Below are positions 27,215 through 36,440 of a DNA stretch of 64,000 nucleotides, in pieces. A program made the translations under genes and the position numbers. Each line of letters starts with the position of its first letter. Position 1 is the first letter of the stretch. The notes under the pieces are model-generated. The model ran no database searches, was not told where the DNA came from, and saw only the letters and a program-made list of their open reading frames with translations. Origin of the DNA: UBA11891 sp049890035 (lineage in GTDB: Bacteria > Bacteroidota > Bacteroidia > Flavobacteriales > Flavobacteriaceae). Location of the stretch: NCBI GenBank assembly GCA_049890035.1, contig JBMHCG010000039.1, forward strand, positions 272,296 to 336,295, read 5' to 3'.

Positions 27215-28123
27215 TTAATATTTGATTTGTTTCCATTGGGCATTAAAAAAAGGGGCCATTTTTCGTAGATGGGTCGTCAATGCATTAATGCCCACTGAGG
27301 GGCCTCCGGAAAATATATCAACTATTTCTTGCGATTTGGCATCAAAGAAAACTTGCAGTAAAAAAGCATTGGGCCTTCGTGTGTAGAGCCCATAGAGGGT
27401 TTCAATAGATTGAACGATTGTTTCTTTTGCCGCTTGCGGGTTTTGGACCATCTGATCCATACCCTCTCGATGGTATGTGTAAATTGCCTGACGGTATTCC
27501 TCAAAAGTGTTGGATCGTAAGGCATCGATCAACCAAAAACGATTGCGAATACCATCATTTTGATTCCAGCCTTTAAAACTCGATTGTTGCGCCAGGTTCG
27601 CAATTTTTTGTGCTTGCTCAAAATATGGGGCCCCTCCGTTATGCTCAAAACTATCTGCGTCTAAGCCAAGAATGACATGAATATAAAAACTAAGTACAGA
27701 AACCAAATTGGATTGGAAAACTGCGGGGTTATATATCAAGGGTTGATACTCTTGATAAGTGAATACGATGTCATTGTCCAAATAGTTAAACAAGGGACTG
27801 TCATAATTACTATCAAATACAGGGCGTTGTGATTGAACTTGAAGATTCCCTTCAAAACGGTTGTTGCTGTAGGCCGTAAGAGTGAGTACAAAACTACACT
27901 TGATACGCTCTTGTTGAGCAAAAGAATCGTCCGTCCAGGTTCTGGAATTGATGAATTCATTCAACGCTTGCTCAAGCGTTTCAAATATTTGCCGATTGGT
28001 TTGATCTACTAAATCGGCATTGACAACAATTTGACTTTCCAATTCTTGAGCTTGAATTGAGAAAGAGAAAAGCAGGAAAAAAAAGAGAATCTTATTTGCA
28101 TTCCATTTGAGTACATACTTCAT
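27215..28123 (-). CDS. Exported DUF4835-family protein
   Basis: 302 residues from the ATG at 28123. A longer frame from 28237 lies inside coaBC and would bury the signal peptide. The N-terminus has a clear signal peptide (ILFFFLLFSFSIQAQ), so the mature protein is periplasmic or surface-exposed. Segments such as TWTDDSFAQQERIKCSF and the PAFLLQVFFDAKSQEIVDIF-like end match my recollection of DUF4835, a Bacteroidota family next to coaBC and recN. The start overlaps the coaBC end by 32 bases. Function unknown. Confidence 0.8.
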   Translation of the reverse strand: MKYVLKWNANKILFFFLLFSFSIQAQELESQIVVNADLVDQTNRQIFETLEQALNEFINSRTWTDDSFAQQERIKCSFVLTLTAYSNNRFEGNLQVQSQRPVFDSNYDSPLFNYLDNDIVFTYQEYQPLIYNPAVFQSNLVSVLSFYIHVILGLDADSFEHNGGAPYFEQAQKIANLAQQSSFKGWNQNDGIRNRFWLIDALRSNTFEEYRQAIYTYHREGMDQMVQNPQAAKETIVQSIETLYGLYTRRPNAFLLQVFFDAKSQEIVDIFSGGPSVGINALTTHLRKMAPFFNAQWKQIKY

Positions 28124-29306
28124 CCCAAATGTCTTTGGCGACTTCTGCTTTACTTTTAAGTGAAAAGGGCTTGGGCTTCTCATCGATTCCAATATAGGTA
28201 ATTTTATTGGTTTCCCCACCAAATCCAGCCCCTGCATCAGCCAGGGTATTTAATACAATTGCATCCAAATTTTTGTGCTTTTTTTTAATGAGTGCTGCTT
28301 CCATTCCCGGGTCCGTTTCAAGAGCGAAGCCAACCAAAAATTGATTTTTTTTGTGGCTTCCCATTGCATGCAGAATATCTGGATTGGCTATCAAATCAAT
28401 GGTTGGTGGAAGGGAATTCTTTTTGATTTTATTGACTGCTTGCAACTTGGGGCGAAAGTCTGCTACAGCAGCCGCAGCAATGGCAATATCAGTAGTTTCA
28501 AAATGTTCAAAAACAGCCGTATGCATCTCTTCAGCACAGACTACGGAAACAACGTCAAATGGTAGCGATTCCGTCGGTAGTGTATTCGGGCCAATAATAA
28601 GCTGAACACGAGCTCCTAACTCATGTGCCCGGAGGGCCAATTCAAGCCCCATTTTACCCGATGAAAAATTGCCTAGAAATCGAACCGGATCCAATTTTTC
28701 ATAGGTAGGTCCAGCAGTTATCAATACTTTTTTGGAGGACAGTGGACCTGTTTCGTTAAAAAACTGTTTTACGTGTTCAAGAAGTTCTTCAGGTTCCAAA
28801 AGACGTCCTTTACCCTGAAGGCCACTCGCTAATGGCCCTTCACCAACCGGTAAAACACGAGTACCAAAACCGATGAGTGTTTCAAGGTTTTTCTGATTGG
28901 CGGGGTGCGCATACATGTCCAAATCCATTGCAGGAGCCACCATTACTGGGCAACGCGCCGACAAATAGGTAGCTATAAGTAAATTATTACACTTGGCATG
29001 TACCATGGCAGAAAGCGTATTGGCTGTGGCAGGAGCGACCAACAAAAGGTCAGCCCAATTACCCAGCGTAACATGGTCATTCCAGATAGGATTGTCGTGA
29101 TCCTCGTTTATGAAGGAAGTTAACACGGGTTCACCAGAGACTACTGATAAGGTAAGTGGGGTTACAAAAGAATGTGCATCAGGGGTCATGATGACCCGAA
29201 TATGAGCACCTTCTTTCTTTAATAATCGAACCAATAAAGGGGTTTTATAGGCTGCGATTCCACCAGAAATACCCAACACTATTTTTTTCCCCCGAAGCCT
29301 GTTCAT
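28092..29306 (-). CDS. coaBC: Bifunctional phosphopantothenoylcysteine synthetase/decarboxylase
   Basis: A 404-residue fused enzyme for two steps of coenzyme A synthesis. The N-terminal flavin-dependent CoaC domain (about 1-180) starts with GKKIVLGISGGIAAYK and keeps the active-site His78. It carries PAMD at 125-128 where E. coli has PAMN, and Ser161 (ASG) where E. coli has the catalytic Cys158 (ACG). The C-terminal CoaB domain (about 190-404) keeps NFSSGKMG and the KIKK lysine. Both substitutions may be usual in Bacteroidota; see findings. The stop lies inside the DUF4835 start region. Confidence 0.95.
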   Translation of the reverse strand: MNRLRGKKIVLGISGGIAAYKTPLLVRLLKKEGAHIRVIMTPDAHSFVTPLTLSVVSGEPVLTSFINEDHDNPIWNDHVTLGNWADLLLVAPATANTLSAMVHAKCNNLLIATYLSARCPVMVAPAMDLDMYAHPANQKNLETLIGFGTRVLPVGEGPLASGLQGKGRLLEPEELLEHVKQFFNETGPLSSKKVLITAGPTYEKLDPVRFLGNFSSGKMGLELALRAHELGARVQLIIGPNTLPTESLPFDVVSVVCAEEMHTAVFEHFETTDIAIAAAAVADFRPKLQAVNKIKKNSLPPTIDLIANPDILHAMGSHKKNQFLVGFALETDPGMEAALIKKKHKNLDAIVLNTLADAGAGFGGETNKITYIGIDEKPKPFSLKSKAEVAKDIWDEVCTQMECK

Positions 29307-29309
29307 GGC

Positions 29310-29639
29310 TTATTGACTTGGTTCGTCTGTATTGCGATGGTATACTTTATCGTTCAACCACTCCTCAACAGCCATTGCCTGTGGTTTCGGTAGTTTTTCG
29401 TAAAATTTTGAAACCTCAATCTGTTCCTTATTTTCGAAAATTTCTTCAAGACTATCGTTGTGGGTAGCAAATTCATCCAATTTTTCGTGTAATTCGCCTT
29501 TGATATCGAGATTGATTTGTGTAGCACGCTTGGCGATTATTGAAATGGCCTCATAGATATTTTCTGTTGGGTTTTCAATCTCTTCACGATTGTAGGTTTC
29601 TGTAGTAACAGAAGCTTTTGAATTCAGGTACTTTGTCAT
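29310..29639 (-). CDS. rpoZ: RNA polymerase omega-subunit-like protein
   Basis: A 109-residue protein with the omega/Rpb6 core NIYEAISIIAKRATQIN at about residues 27-43, followed by an acidic helical region and a C-terminal KLPKPQAMAVEEWL segment. This extended form is what Flavobacteriia have in place of the short proteobacterial omega, by family recollection. Omega helps assembly of RNA polymerase. The stop is 3 bases before coaBC and the start 13 bases after bamD, so it is part of the bamD-rpoZ-coaBC operon. Confidence 0.85.
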   Translation of the reverse strand: MTKYLNSKASVTTETYNREEIENPTENIYEAISIIAKRATQINLDIKGELHEKLDEFATHNDSLEEIFENKEQIEVSKFYEKLPKPQAMAVEEWLNDKVYHRNTDEPSQ

Positions 29640-29652
29640 GACAGTATATATT

Positions 29653-30477
29653 TTATTTGGTGAGTGTTACTTCTTCGTTTTCGTTTCCAAGGAGTTTGTT
29701 TACCCGATCCATTTTTTGTAATAAATCTTCCGTAAATATTGACTCTGGATAGTATTGTTGGATGGTTTGATACAATTTTTTTAAATCTTCCAAACGCTGA
29801 TTTTGTAAGCTAGATATGCTGTTCGTGGCGATTTCATATGCCGCAAGAAATTTGTAATAGAATGCTTCTTCTCTAAATTTGGTACCGGGATATTCTCCAA
29901 TAAAAATATCCAAAGACCGAATTGCGGCTTTGTAGTCTTGTATCGTGTAATATTGCTTACTTATTTGAAAATCTTTTTTTTCCAGTTTGGTTTGAAGTTC
30001 TAAAATCAGCGCATTGGCTTCACCTGCAAACTCAGAGCTGGGGTAATTATTGATAAATATTTGAAGCTTTTCAACAGCAGTTTGTGTATCCTTTTGATCT
30101 AAACTGTGGATGGGTGATTTCATGTAATAGGATTTTGCAGCCATAAAATGGGCCTCACTGATCCGATTGCTTTTGGGATAGGACTTGATGAAATTCTCAA
30201 ATTGGTAGGCCGCCAGATAATAGTCCTTGGTTTGAAAATAGGAATCTGCAAAAAAGAAAATCAAACGCTCTGCTTGGGGTTTGCCTCTGTAGGTAGGAAT
30301 TACCATTTCAAAAAGACGGTTGGCCTTCCGATATTCTCCTTGTTTATAATAATTCTCAGCGGCTTTATATTTTTCCGAAATAACGTCACCGTTGAGGAGT
30401 TTTTGATATTCACTGCAGCTGGTTAATGCAGATACCCACAGCCCAATCAAAAGAAATCTGAGTAAATTTTGGCTCAT
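29653..30477 (-). CDS. bamD: Outer-membrane assembly lipoprotein BamD
   Basis: A 274-residue lipoprotein of the BAM complex that inserts outer-membrane beta-barrels. The signal peptide ends in a lipobox with Cys21 (ALTSCSEYQ). The mature part is a series of TPR-like helical repeats (AENYYKQGEYRKANRLFE, FADSYFQTKDYYLAAYQFE, FINNYPSSEFAGEA). Length and repeat spacing match BamD/YfiO. It heads the operon running towards rpoZ and coaBC, with a well-formed promoter just upstream. Confidence 0.93.
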   Translation of the reverse strand: MSQNLLRFLLIGLWVSALTSCSEYQKLLNGDVISEKYKAAENYYKQGEYRKANRLFEMVIPTYRGKPQAERLIFFFADSYFQTKDYYLAAYQFENFIKSYPKSNRISEAHFMAAKSYYMKSPIHSLDQKDTQTAVEKLQIFINNYPSSEFAGEANALILELQTKLEKKDFQISKQYYTIQDYKAAIRSLDIFIGEYPGTKFREEAFYYKFLAAYEIATNSISSLQNQRLEDLKKLYQTIQQYYPESIFTEDLLQKMDRVNKLLGNENEEVTLTK

Positions 30478-30493
30478 ACTTATTTATGCCCGA

Positions 30494-30523
30494 CAAAGGT
30501 ACTGTAAATCAAAGAGCAAACAA
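30494..30523 (-). promoter_or_regulatory. bamD operon promoter (TTG-N19-TACCTTTG)
   Basis: Minus-strand TACCTTTG at 30501-30494 with TTG at 30523-30521 and a spacer of 19 bases. Only 16 bases separate the element from the bamD ATG, so the leader is short. Confidence 0.75.
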
Positions 30524-30538
30524 ATGTTTGGCGGAATT

Positions 30539-31432
30539 TTAACGATCCTCTACCGCTTGCAAAACACCCAGCTCATTGCGAAGTGCTTCTAGAAGTTTAT
30601 CTGATGCGGATACCAAGGGCAATCGGAGGCTATTTTCACAGTATCCTTTAAGATGCATAGCAGCTTTGAGACCGCAGGGATTGCCTTCTTCAAAAAGCAA
30701 TCCAATAAGATCCAACAAAGCATATGATTCCGAGTAAGCCGCTGTGGCCTGCTTGTCAAGAGCCAAGTCAACGAGCTCTGAAAAACACTTGGGCATGAGG
30801 TTTCCAAAAACGGAAATAACACCTACTCCACCAGCTAAAATTACAGGTACGGCTAAAGCATCATCGCCTGAAATAACTTGGAAAGAATAGGGGGTTTTCC
30901 GGATCATATCTTGTACCTGTATCATATCACCAGAGGCTTCTTTTATGGCAACAATATGGTCATGCTTCTCTACCAGCCTTGCTACAGTATCAGGATGCAA
31001 ATTACATCCTGTACGCGTTGGTACGTTGTAAAGAATAATTGGTTTTTGTGATTGTTCGGCCAAGTAGTCAAAATGACGGTAGAGCCCTTCTTGATTGGGA
31101 CGGTTATAGTAGGGGCATATAGATAGGATGGCTTCAAAAGGATCTAAATTAGTAGCTTGAATTTCATCCACTACCGCTTGTGTGTTATTGCCCCCTATCC
31201 CTATCACAAGTGGCAATCGACCCGATACAGTATCGACTACAAAGGATTGTATGCGTTGTTTTTCTGAATGACTTAGGGTTGCTGTTTCTGCGGTTGTCCC
31301 CAGGATCACCAAATAATCTACACCGCCGGAAATCAGTCGTTCAATATGGCACCGCAGGGCTTCAAAATCTATCCCTCCGTTCGAATCAAAAGGTGTCATC
31401 AATGCAACACCGTGTCCTGTCAGTTTAAGCAT
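30539..31432 (-). CDS. dapA: 4-hydroxy-tetrahydrodipicolinate synthase
   Basis: A 297-residue aldolase that condenses pyruvate with aspartate semialdehyde, the first dedicated step of lysine and diaminopimelate synthesis. The Schiff-base Lys164 is in AIKEASGDM, with Tyr135 in LYNVPTRTG and the GTTAET motif at residues 45-50. Length is typical. It follows a DUF6913-like gene without a gap and is separated from bamD by a promoter region. dapF lies about 10 kb away in another operon. Confidence 0.97.
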   Translation of the reverse strand: MLKLTGHGVALMTPFDSNGGIDFEALRCHIERLISGGVDYLVILGTTAETATLSHSEKQRIQSFVVDTVSGRLPLVIGIGGNNTQAVVDEIQATNLDPFEAILSICPYYNRPNQEGLYRHFDYLAEQSQKPIILYNVPTRTGCNLHPDTVARLVEKHDHIVAIKEASGDMIQVQDMIRKTPYSFQVISGDDALAVPVILAGGVGVISVFGNLMPKCFSELVDLALDKQATAAYSESYALLDLIGLLFEEGNPCGLKAAMHLKGYCENSLRLPLVSASDKLLEALRNELGVLQAVEDR

Positions 31433-31948
31433 TTATTTTTGTATTCTTTGCATATACTCTTTCATTTGTTGACAAAACAAGTTGGATTCCTGTTCGGTTA
31501 ATGAAAAGATTAAATCATTCAAACGCGTATCAGCCTGTGCAAAACCAATTCGGAAATTGGTGTTTGTTTTTAATGACAACAACTGTAGAGATGGATTATT
31601 AGTGGTAAAGTAATTGATTAAAATATCGTATTTCTGATTACAAAAATGTTGTAATTTTTCATCCGGTTTCCCAGTAAAACTAAAGTCGTAAGCACTAAAT
31701 ACAGCGGAATCTGTTTCTTGTGTTTTGTTGTTCGTTTTAGAAAACTGGAGAAAACTCACATTGTCCGTATCAAAACCAAAACCATCAAGTTGTGCTTTTA
31801 AAGTGTTTTGGGATATAGAGCTGTTATGATCCATTAAAATGCCTATACGCCGCGTTTTGGAAGGCATATTGACCGTCCTTTTTTTATGATTTTGTAACGC
31901 TTTATGTGCTGCGCGTGCTGTCATTCGAATTCGTAACCAGTGAAACAT
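31433..31948 (-). CDS. DUF6913-like protein of unknown function
   Basis: About 171 residues from the ATG at 31948. An ATG at 31954 is only 2 bases from the promoter-like TAGTTTTG (31964-31957), too close to be transcribed. The protein is basic at the N-terminus, then alpha/beta, with no signal peptide or membrane helix (RRIGILMDHNSS, YDILINYFTTNNPSLQLLSL). It recalls a Flavobacteriaceae family annotated DUF6913, usually found beside dapA; this is from memory and unverified. It abuts dapA. Confidence 0.7.
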   Translation of the reverse strand: MFHWLRIRMTARAAHKALQNHKKRTVNMPSKTRRIGILMDHNSSISQNTLKAQLDGFGFDTDNVSFLQFSKTNNKTQETDSAVFSAYDFSFTGKPDEKLQHFCNQKYDILINYFTTNNPSLQLLSLKTNTNFRIGFAQADTRLNDLIFSLTEQESNLFCQQMKEYMQRIQK

Positions 31949-31956
31949 GAACATAA

Positions 31957-31964
31957 CAAAACTA
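31957..31964 (-). promoter_or_regulatory. Candidate -7 element for the DUF6913-like gene
   Basis: Minus strand reads TAGTTTTG, a match to TAnnTTTG, 8 bases before the preferred ATG at 31948. No TTG is found at the expected -33 distance. Confidence 0.45.
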
Positions 31965-32040
31965 GTTTTTGAAGCTTAGCGAAAATAAATTATAACAAAT
32001 TTTGATAATTTCATTATTCCTTGTTGTATTTACAACAATT

Positions 32041-34050
32041 CTATCTTTTTGAAACAAGGTCCTGTAAGTCGTTTTCAGATAGGATTGGAATCTGCAATGC
32101 TTCCGCTTTTTTTTGTTTGCTGGGACCTATTCCCAAACCAGCAACCAAATAATCTGTGTTTTTAGAGACCCCACTAACGATCTTGCCACCATGCATTTCT
32201 ATAAAAGATTTGATTCCGTTCCGATCGAAACTTTCAAAAACACCCGATACAACGAACTTTAAGTTGGAAAGAGGTCCTGTTTCTGATTTATCAGTTGCGG
32301 CACTTTGAAAACAAAGTCCCAATTCTTGAAGACGCTCTATCAGTATCCAATTGGCTTCCTGTGACAAAAAATCTTTTACACTTTGAGCAATACGTTCTCC
32401 GATTTCGTCAACGGCAACCAAGGTATCTAGGGAAGCAGCTTTTAAGGCCTCTATAGAATGAAACTGTTGTGTTAACGTCTTTGCAACGGTTTCTCCAACA
32501 AATCGAATACCCAGAGCAAAAAGCACCTTCGCAAATGGTTGCGTTTTGGAAGCTTCAATTCCATTCAAAAGATTTGTAACCGATTTGCTTGCCATACGAT
32601 CTAATTTCAAAAGCGCATCTTCTTGTAATGTGTACAAGTCGACTAGATTGTATAACAATCCTGCTTCATAGAGTTGAACAACCGTTTCGCTACCAATACC
32701 CTGTATATCCATTGCTTTACGGGATATAAAATGCTGCATTTTACCAATGATCTGGGGTGGACAATACATACTATTGGTACAATAATGCTGGGCCTCGCCT
32801 TCCGATCTGTGAAGTGGTGCATGGCAGTCAGGGCATTCTATTATAAACTTGATTTTCTCATGCGTCAATCCTCGTTTAATGGCCGATACTCCCACAATTT
32901 TAGGGATAATTTCACCGCCTTTTTCAACTTGAACGATATCGCCTGTACGCAAATCCAATTTTTCCATTTGGTCCGCATTGTGTAAGGAAGCCCTTTTAAC
33001 TGTTGTTCCTGATAACAATACCGGTTCTAAGTTGGCAACTGGAGTAATCGCTCCCGTTCTACCCACTTGATAGCTGACGGATAAAAGGCGTGTTTCTGCT
33101 TGTTCAGCTTGAAATTTATATGCTATCGCCCACCGGGGTGATTTGGCCGTAAAACCAAGCTCCTGCTGCCATTTCAGTTCATTGACTTTGATTACGATAC
33201 CATCTATTTCATAGGGTAACGCTTCCCGCTCTTGATCCCAATAGTCAATGTAATCAAACACTTCTTGTAAGGAGACTGCTTTTCGGGCAGAGTCAGGTAC
33301 CTTAAACCCCCAAGCACGCGCTTTTTCAAGGACTTCATACTGGGTTGTGAATCCTAAATCTTCTCCCGCAAGGCCATATAAAAAACATGTCAATCCGCGT
33401 TTGGCCACCTCTCGGCTGTCTTGCAACTTCAAACTTCCAGAAGCTGTATTTCTTGGGTTCATGTATAATGACTCACCCAACTTTTGACGATCTTCATTCA
33501 AACGATGAAAGGCCTCCCAGAGTAAAACTATCTCTCCTCGTATCTCAAAAAAGGGAGGGAAATCTCCTCTTAGTTGCAGGGGAATGGTTGGAATCGTTTT
33601 AAGGTTGTTACTAATATCATCTCCTTTTTGTCCATCCCCTCGGGTGACCCCTTTTACAAAACGGCCCTGATCATATGTAAGACTTATTGAAGCTCCGTCA
33701 AACTTGAGTTCACAAGTGTAGGTCAAGGATACCGCATCGCCTAAAACTTTCTTTATTTTTTTCTCCCATTCCTCCAATTCTTCCTTGGAGTATGTATTAT
33801 CCAATGAGTACATGGGAAATCGGTGTTGCTCGGTTGGAAAGGATTTGGTGATACTCCCACCCACTCGCTGGGTAGGAGAATTCGAATCGAAATATTCTGG
33901 ATATTGAGCTTCCAAGGATTCCAGTTCCTTGAGTAGTCCATCAAATTCAAAATCTGAAATAATGGGTTGATCCAATATGTAATAATTATGATTGTGCTGG
34001 TGGAGTGCCGCTCTTAATTCTTTAATTTTTATTTCAATATCCCGCATCAT
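32041..34050 (-). CDS. ligA: NAD-dependent DNA ligase
   Basis: A 669-residue ligase that seals nicks during replication and repair using NAD. The Ia domain is at the N-terminus (HNYYILDQP). The AMP-accepting Lys116 is in ELKFDG, followed by the OB domain, a four-cysteine zinc finger around residues 408-430 (CPDCHAP, CTNSMYCPP), helix-hairpin-helix repeats and a C-terminal BRCT domain (KFVVSGVF to the end). The start has two adjacent ATGs (34050 and 34047), and the prmC stop overlaps them by 4 bases, so the pair is translationally coupled. Confidence 0.97.
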   Translation of the reverse strand: MMRDIEIKIKELRAALHQHNHNYYILDQPIISDFEFDGLLKELESLEAQYPEYFDSNSPTQRVGGSITKSFPTEQHRFPMYSLDNTYSKEELEEWEKKIKKVLGDAVSLTYTCELKFDGASISLTYDQGRFVKGVTRGDGQKGDDISNNLKTIPTIPLQLRGDFPPFFEIRGEIVLLWEAFHRLNEDRQKLGESLYMNPRNTASGSLKLQDSREVAKRGLTCFLYGLAGEDLGFTTQYEVLEKARAWGFKVPDSARKAVSLQEVFDYIDYWDQEREALPYEIDGIVIKVNELKWQQELGFTAKSPRWAIAYKFQAEQAETRLLSVSYQVGRTGAITPVANLEPVLLSGTTVKRASLHNADQMEKLDLRTGDIVQVEKGGEIIPKIVGVSAIKRGLTHEKIKFIIECPDCHAPLHRSEGEAQHYCTNSMYCPPQIIGKMQHFISRKAMDIQGIGSETVVQLYEAGLLYNLVDLYTLQEDALLKLDRMASKSVTNLLNGIEASKTQPFAKVLFALGIRFVGETVAKTLTQQFHSIEALKAASLDTLVAVDEIGERIAQSVKDFLSQEANWILIERLQELGLCFQSAATDKSETGPLSNLKFVVSGVFESFDRNGIKSFIEMHGGKIVSGVSKNTDYLVAGLGIGPSKQKKAEALQIPILSENDLQDLVSKR

Positions 34051-34886
34051 TTCTGGATTCTAATAAATCGTTGTTTTCCAAACAGATCTTTCCGTACTTG
34101 AATGTTTTGCAAGCCAAAAGATACTGCCAATTCTTTCAATGCTTGGCAATAGATTGGATTAATTTCAAAATATAGGATTCCGGCATCGCGCAAGCCGTTT
34201 TGAGAAAAGCGAAAAATGGCTTCATAAAAATGCAAAGGATTTTCAACGGGAGCAAAAAGGGCTTGGTGAGGTTCGTATTCCAAGACATTGGCTTTCATTT
34301 CAGTTTTTTCTTTATGGGTGACGTAGGGAGGATTCGAAACAATAATATCATAGGCCGTCTTGGGGATAGCCGTTTCGATATTTGCTCCAATAAAATGAAC
34401 CGCTAGTTCTAAGTTTTTACTATTTGTTTTAGCTACATCCAAAGCAGGCTGGGACACATCCAAAGCATGTAATTGCCACCGGGGTTGAAATTGCTTGATA
34501 GCCAGTGCTATACAACCACTACCCGTTCCAATATCCAAAACATTAGGGTGTTCTACTGGTGTTTCTTCCAAAACCCAACTTACTAATTCCTCGGTTTCGG
34601 GGCGGGGAATCAACGTGGCAGCGTTTACGGTCAATCGAAGTCCCATAAAGTAGGTGTGACCTAGAATATATTGAAGGGGGCGTTCTGCTTTTAACTCATT
34701 GAGAGAATGATGGAGTAATTGTTGCTTTTCTTGACTGGGAATTCGTTGGGGTTCCAATCCTACCACAGTGGGTTCCCAATTAAATAAACCTCGTATGATT
34801 CTTTTGAAAAGATCCTGAGATGCTGCTCGTGTATACAACGTCTGCAATTCTTTTTCAAAATGATTTTGCCAATTTAGAAGGTTCAC
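34047..34886 (-). CDS. prmC: Release factor glutamine methyltransferase PrmC
   Basis: A 279-residue SAM-dependent enzyme that methylates the GGQ glutamine of peptide-chain release factors. The N-terminal helical domain precedes the SAM-binding fold (LDIGTGSGCIALA, residues 117-129), and the catalytic NPPY is at 185-188. The RPLQYILG motif (69-76) is a strong PrmC marker. It directly follows a GNAT gene with no intergenic base and overlaps ligA by 4 bases. Confidence 0.95.
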   Translation of the reverse strand: MNLLNWQNHFEKELQTLYTRAASQDLFKRIIRGLFNWEPTVVGLEPQRIPSQEKQQLLHHSLNELKAERPLQYILGHTYFMGLRLTVNAATLIPRPETEELVSWVLEETPVEHPNVLDIGTGSGCIALAIKQFQPRWQLHALDVSQPALDVAKTNSKNLELAVHFIGANIETAIPKTAYDIIVSNPPYVTHKEKTEMKANVLEYEPHQALFAPVENPLHFYEAIFRFSQNGLRDAGILYFEINPIYCQALKELAVSFGLQNIQVRKDLFGKQRFIRIQK

Positions 34887-35363
34887 TTACAGTGTTTTTA
34901 TCATCCATACTGAACAATTCGTGTGCCCGGTTTTACCCATAGGGTTCTTCAAATACGTAAAACCTGACTTTATATATAGCTTTTGCGCTGCCGTCATACT
35001 GGGTAGCGTTTCTATGTAGCAGTGATCAAAACCTTGTGCTTTAGCAAATGTTAAGCAATGATCCATCATGATTGCTCCCCACCCTTTCCCACGTGCCTTG
35101 GAAGAAAAATACATCTTTTGCAACTCACAGGTTCCTTCAGGACCCTTATGTAGGGGGGCAATCCCAGCCCCACCCAGTAATGCTCCAGCAACTTCTATGA
35201 TATAATAGGCACTTTTAGGATTTTGGTAGGCTTCATACATGCAATCCAATTCAGGATCTTCGTAGGCAGTACCCGTTTTAGGAACTCCCATTTCAATCAA
35301 AACAGCACGCAACAAGGCTGCCATTTGTGGGTTGTCTTTATTTTCAATGGGTCGTAATGTCAT
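34887..35363 (-). CDS. GNAT-family acetyltransferase
   Basis: A 158-residue single-domain GNAT protein. The acetyl-CoA loop is visible as SSKARGKGWGAIMM, followed by CYIETLPSMTAAQKLYIKSGF, the usual final helix-strand. The acceptor substrate cannot be inferred. It is the first gene of a probable GNAT-prmC-ligA operon and is divergent from ribD across 42 bases. Confidence 0.88.
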   Translation of the reverse strand: MTLRPIENKDNPQMAALLRAVLIEMGVPKTGTAYEDPELDCMYEAYQNPKSAYYIIEVAGALLGGAGIAPLHKGPEGTCELQKMYFSSKARGKGWGAIMMDHCLTFAKAQGFDHCYIETLPSMTAAQKLYIKSGFTYLKNPMGKTGHTNCSVWMIKTL

Positions 35364-35405
35364 ATGCAGAAGGATCAGTAATTTTACTTCATCAATTTAT
35401 GTGAT

Positions 35406-36440
35406 TTGGACACGAAACTAACGTATTCTGATGAGATTTTCATGCAGCGCTGTTTGCAATTGGCTGCCAAGGGTTTGGGGTACACCTACCCCAACCCAGT
35501 GGTAGGGTGTGTCATTGTTCATGAAATGAAGATCATCGGAGAAGGCTGGCACCAAAAAGCCGGCACACCACATGCAGAAGTCCATGCAGTCGCATCCGTA
35601 ACATCAAAAGAACTCCTTACTAAAGCCACCATCTATATTAGTCTTGAACCTTGTAATCACCAGGGCAAGACACCTCCTTGTGTAGATTTGATCCTGCAAT
35701 CCGGCTTCAAGAAAGTAATCGTTGGCACCTTAGACCCCAATCCAATGGTTGCAGGAAAAGGGGTTGATCGGTTGCGTGCCCACGGTTGTGAAGTGGTTGT
35801 AGGCTGCATGGAAGAAGCCTGTAAAGCCCTCAACAAACGATTTTTTATATTCCACCAAAAAAAGCGTCCTTTTATTGTTTTAAAATGGGCACAGAGCGCA
35901 GACGGCCTTATTGCTCCACAGCCTAATAAAAGAACAGATAAAAGTGTTTTCTGGCTCTCCGATTCTTTTTCACAACAACTCGCACATCAATGGCGTAGTG
36001 AGGAAAACGCTGTCTTAATCGGTCATCGAACGTTATTACAAGACAATCCAAAATTGGATGTCCGGCATTGGACAGGTACCCCACCAATTCCTGTTCTAAT
36101 AGCTCCCTCCCATTCCCTTAATAGTTCCTATCAGCTTAGCAAAAACTCCAGGCTTCTTCACATAAAAACAGATCATTCAAACTTTACAGAGTCGGGTATT
36201 GTATCTCCCTCGGATATACTATCCCAGTTGTACCATCACAGTATCCAATCCATACTAATAGAAGGAGGAACGTTCACAATTCAACAATTTATTGATGCCA
36301 ACTTATGGGATGAAATACGATGCATACATACTTCAAAAAAACTTCTTAAAGGCATTCAAGCACCTGTTGTGCCAAAAAACCCCTCTAAAAAAATACCGCT
36401 ACTGAATGACCAGCTTTGGGTCTTCACAAATAAGATCTAA
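35406..36440 (+). CDS. ribD: Bifunctional riboflavin biosynthesis deaminase/reductase RibD
   Basis: A 344-residue protein. The N-terminal zinc deaminase (HAEVHA at 56-61, Cys83 and Cys92 in PCNHQGKTPPC) and the C-terminal pyrimidine reductase (from about residue 148, FIVLKWAQSADG) catalyse the second and third steps of riboflavin synthesis. The start is a TTG at 35406. The nearest ATG would drop 12 residues of the conserved first helix. The 3' end overlaps the convergent thioesterase by 17 bases. Confidence 0.94.
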   Translation: MDTKLTYSDEIFMQRCLQLAAKGLGYTYPNPVVGCVIVHEMKIIGEGWHQKAGTPHAEVHAVASVTSKELLTKATIYISLEPCNHQGKTPPCVDLILQSGFKKVIVGTLDPNPMVAGKGVDRLRAHGCEVVVGCMEEACKALNKRFFIFHQKKRPFIVLKWAQSADGLIAPQPNKRTDKSVFWLSDSFSQQLAHQWRSEENAVLIGHRTLLQDNPKLDVRHWTGTPPIPVLIAPSHSLNSSYQLSKNSRLLHIKTDHSNFTESGIVSPSDILSQLYHHSIQSILIEGGTFTIQQFIDANLWDEIRCIHTSKKLLKGIQAPVVPKNPSKKIPLLNDQLWVFTNKI

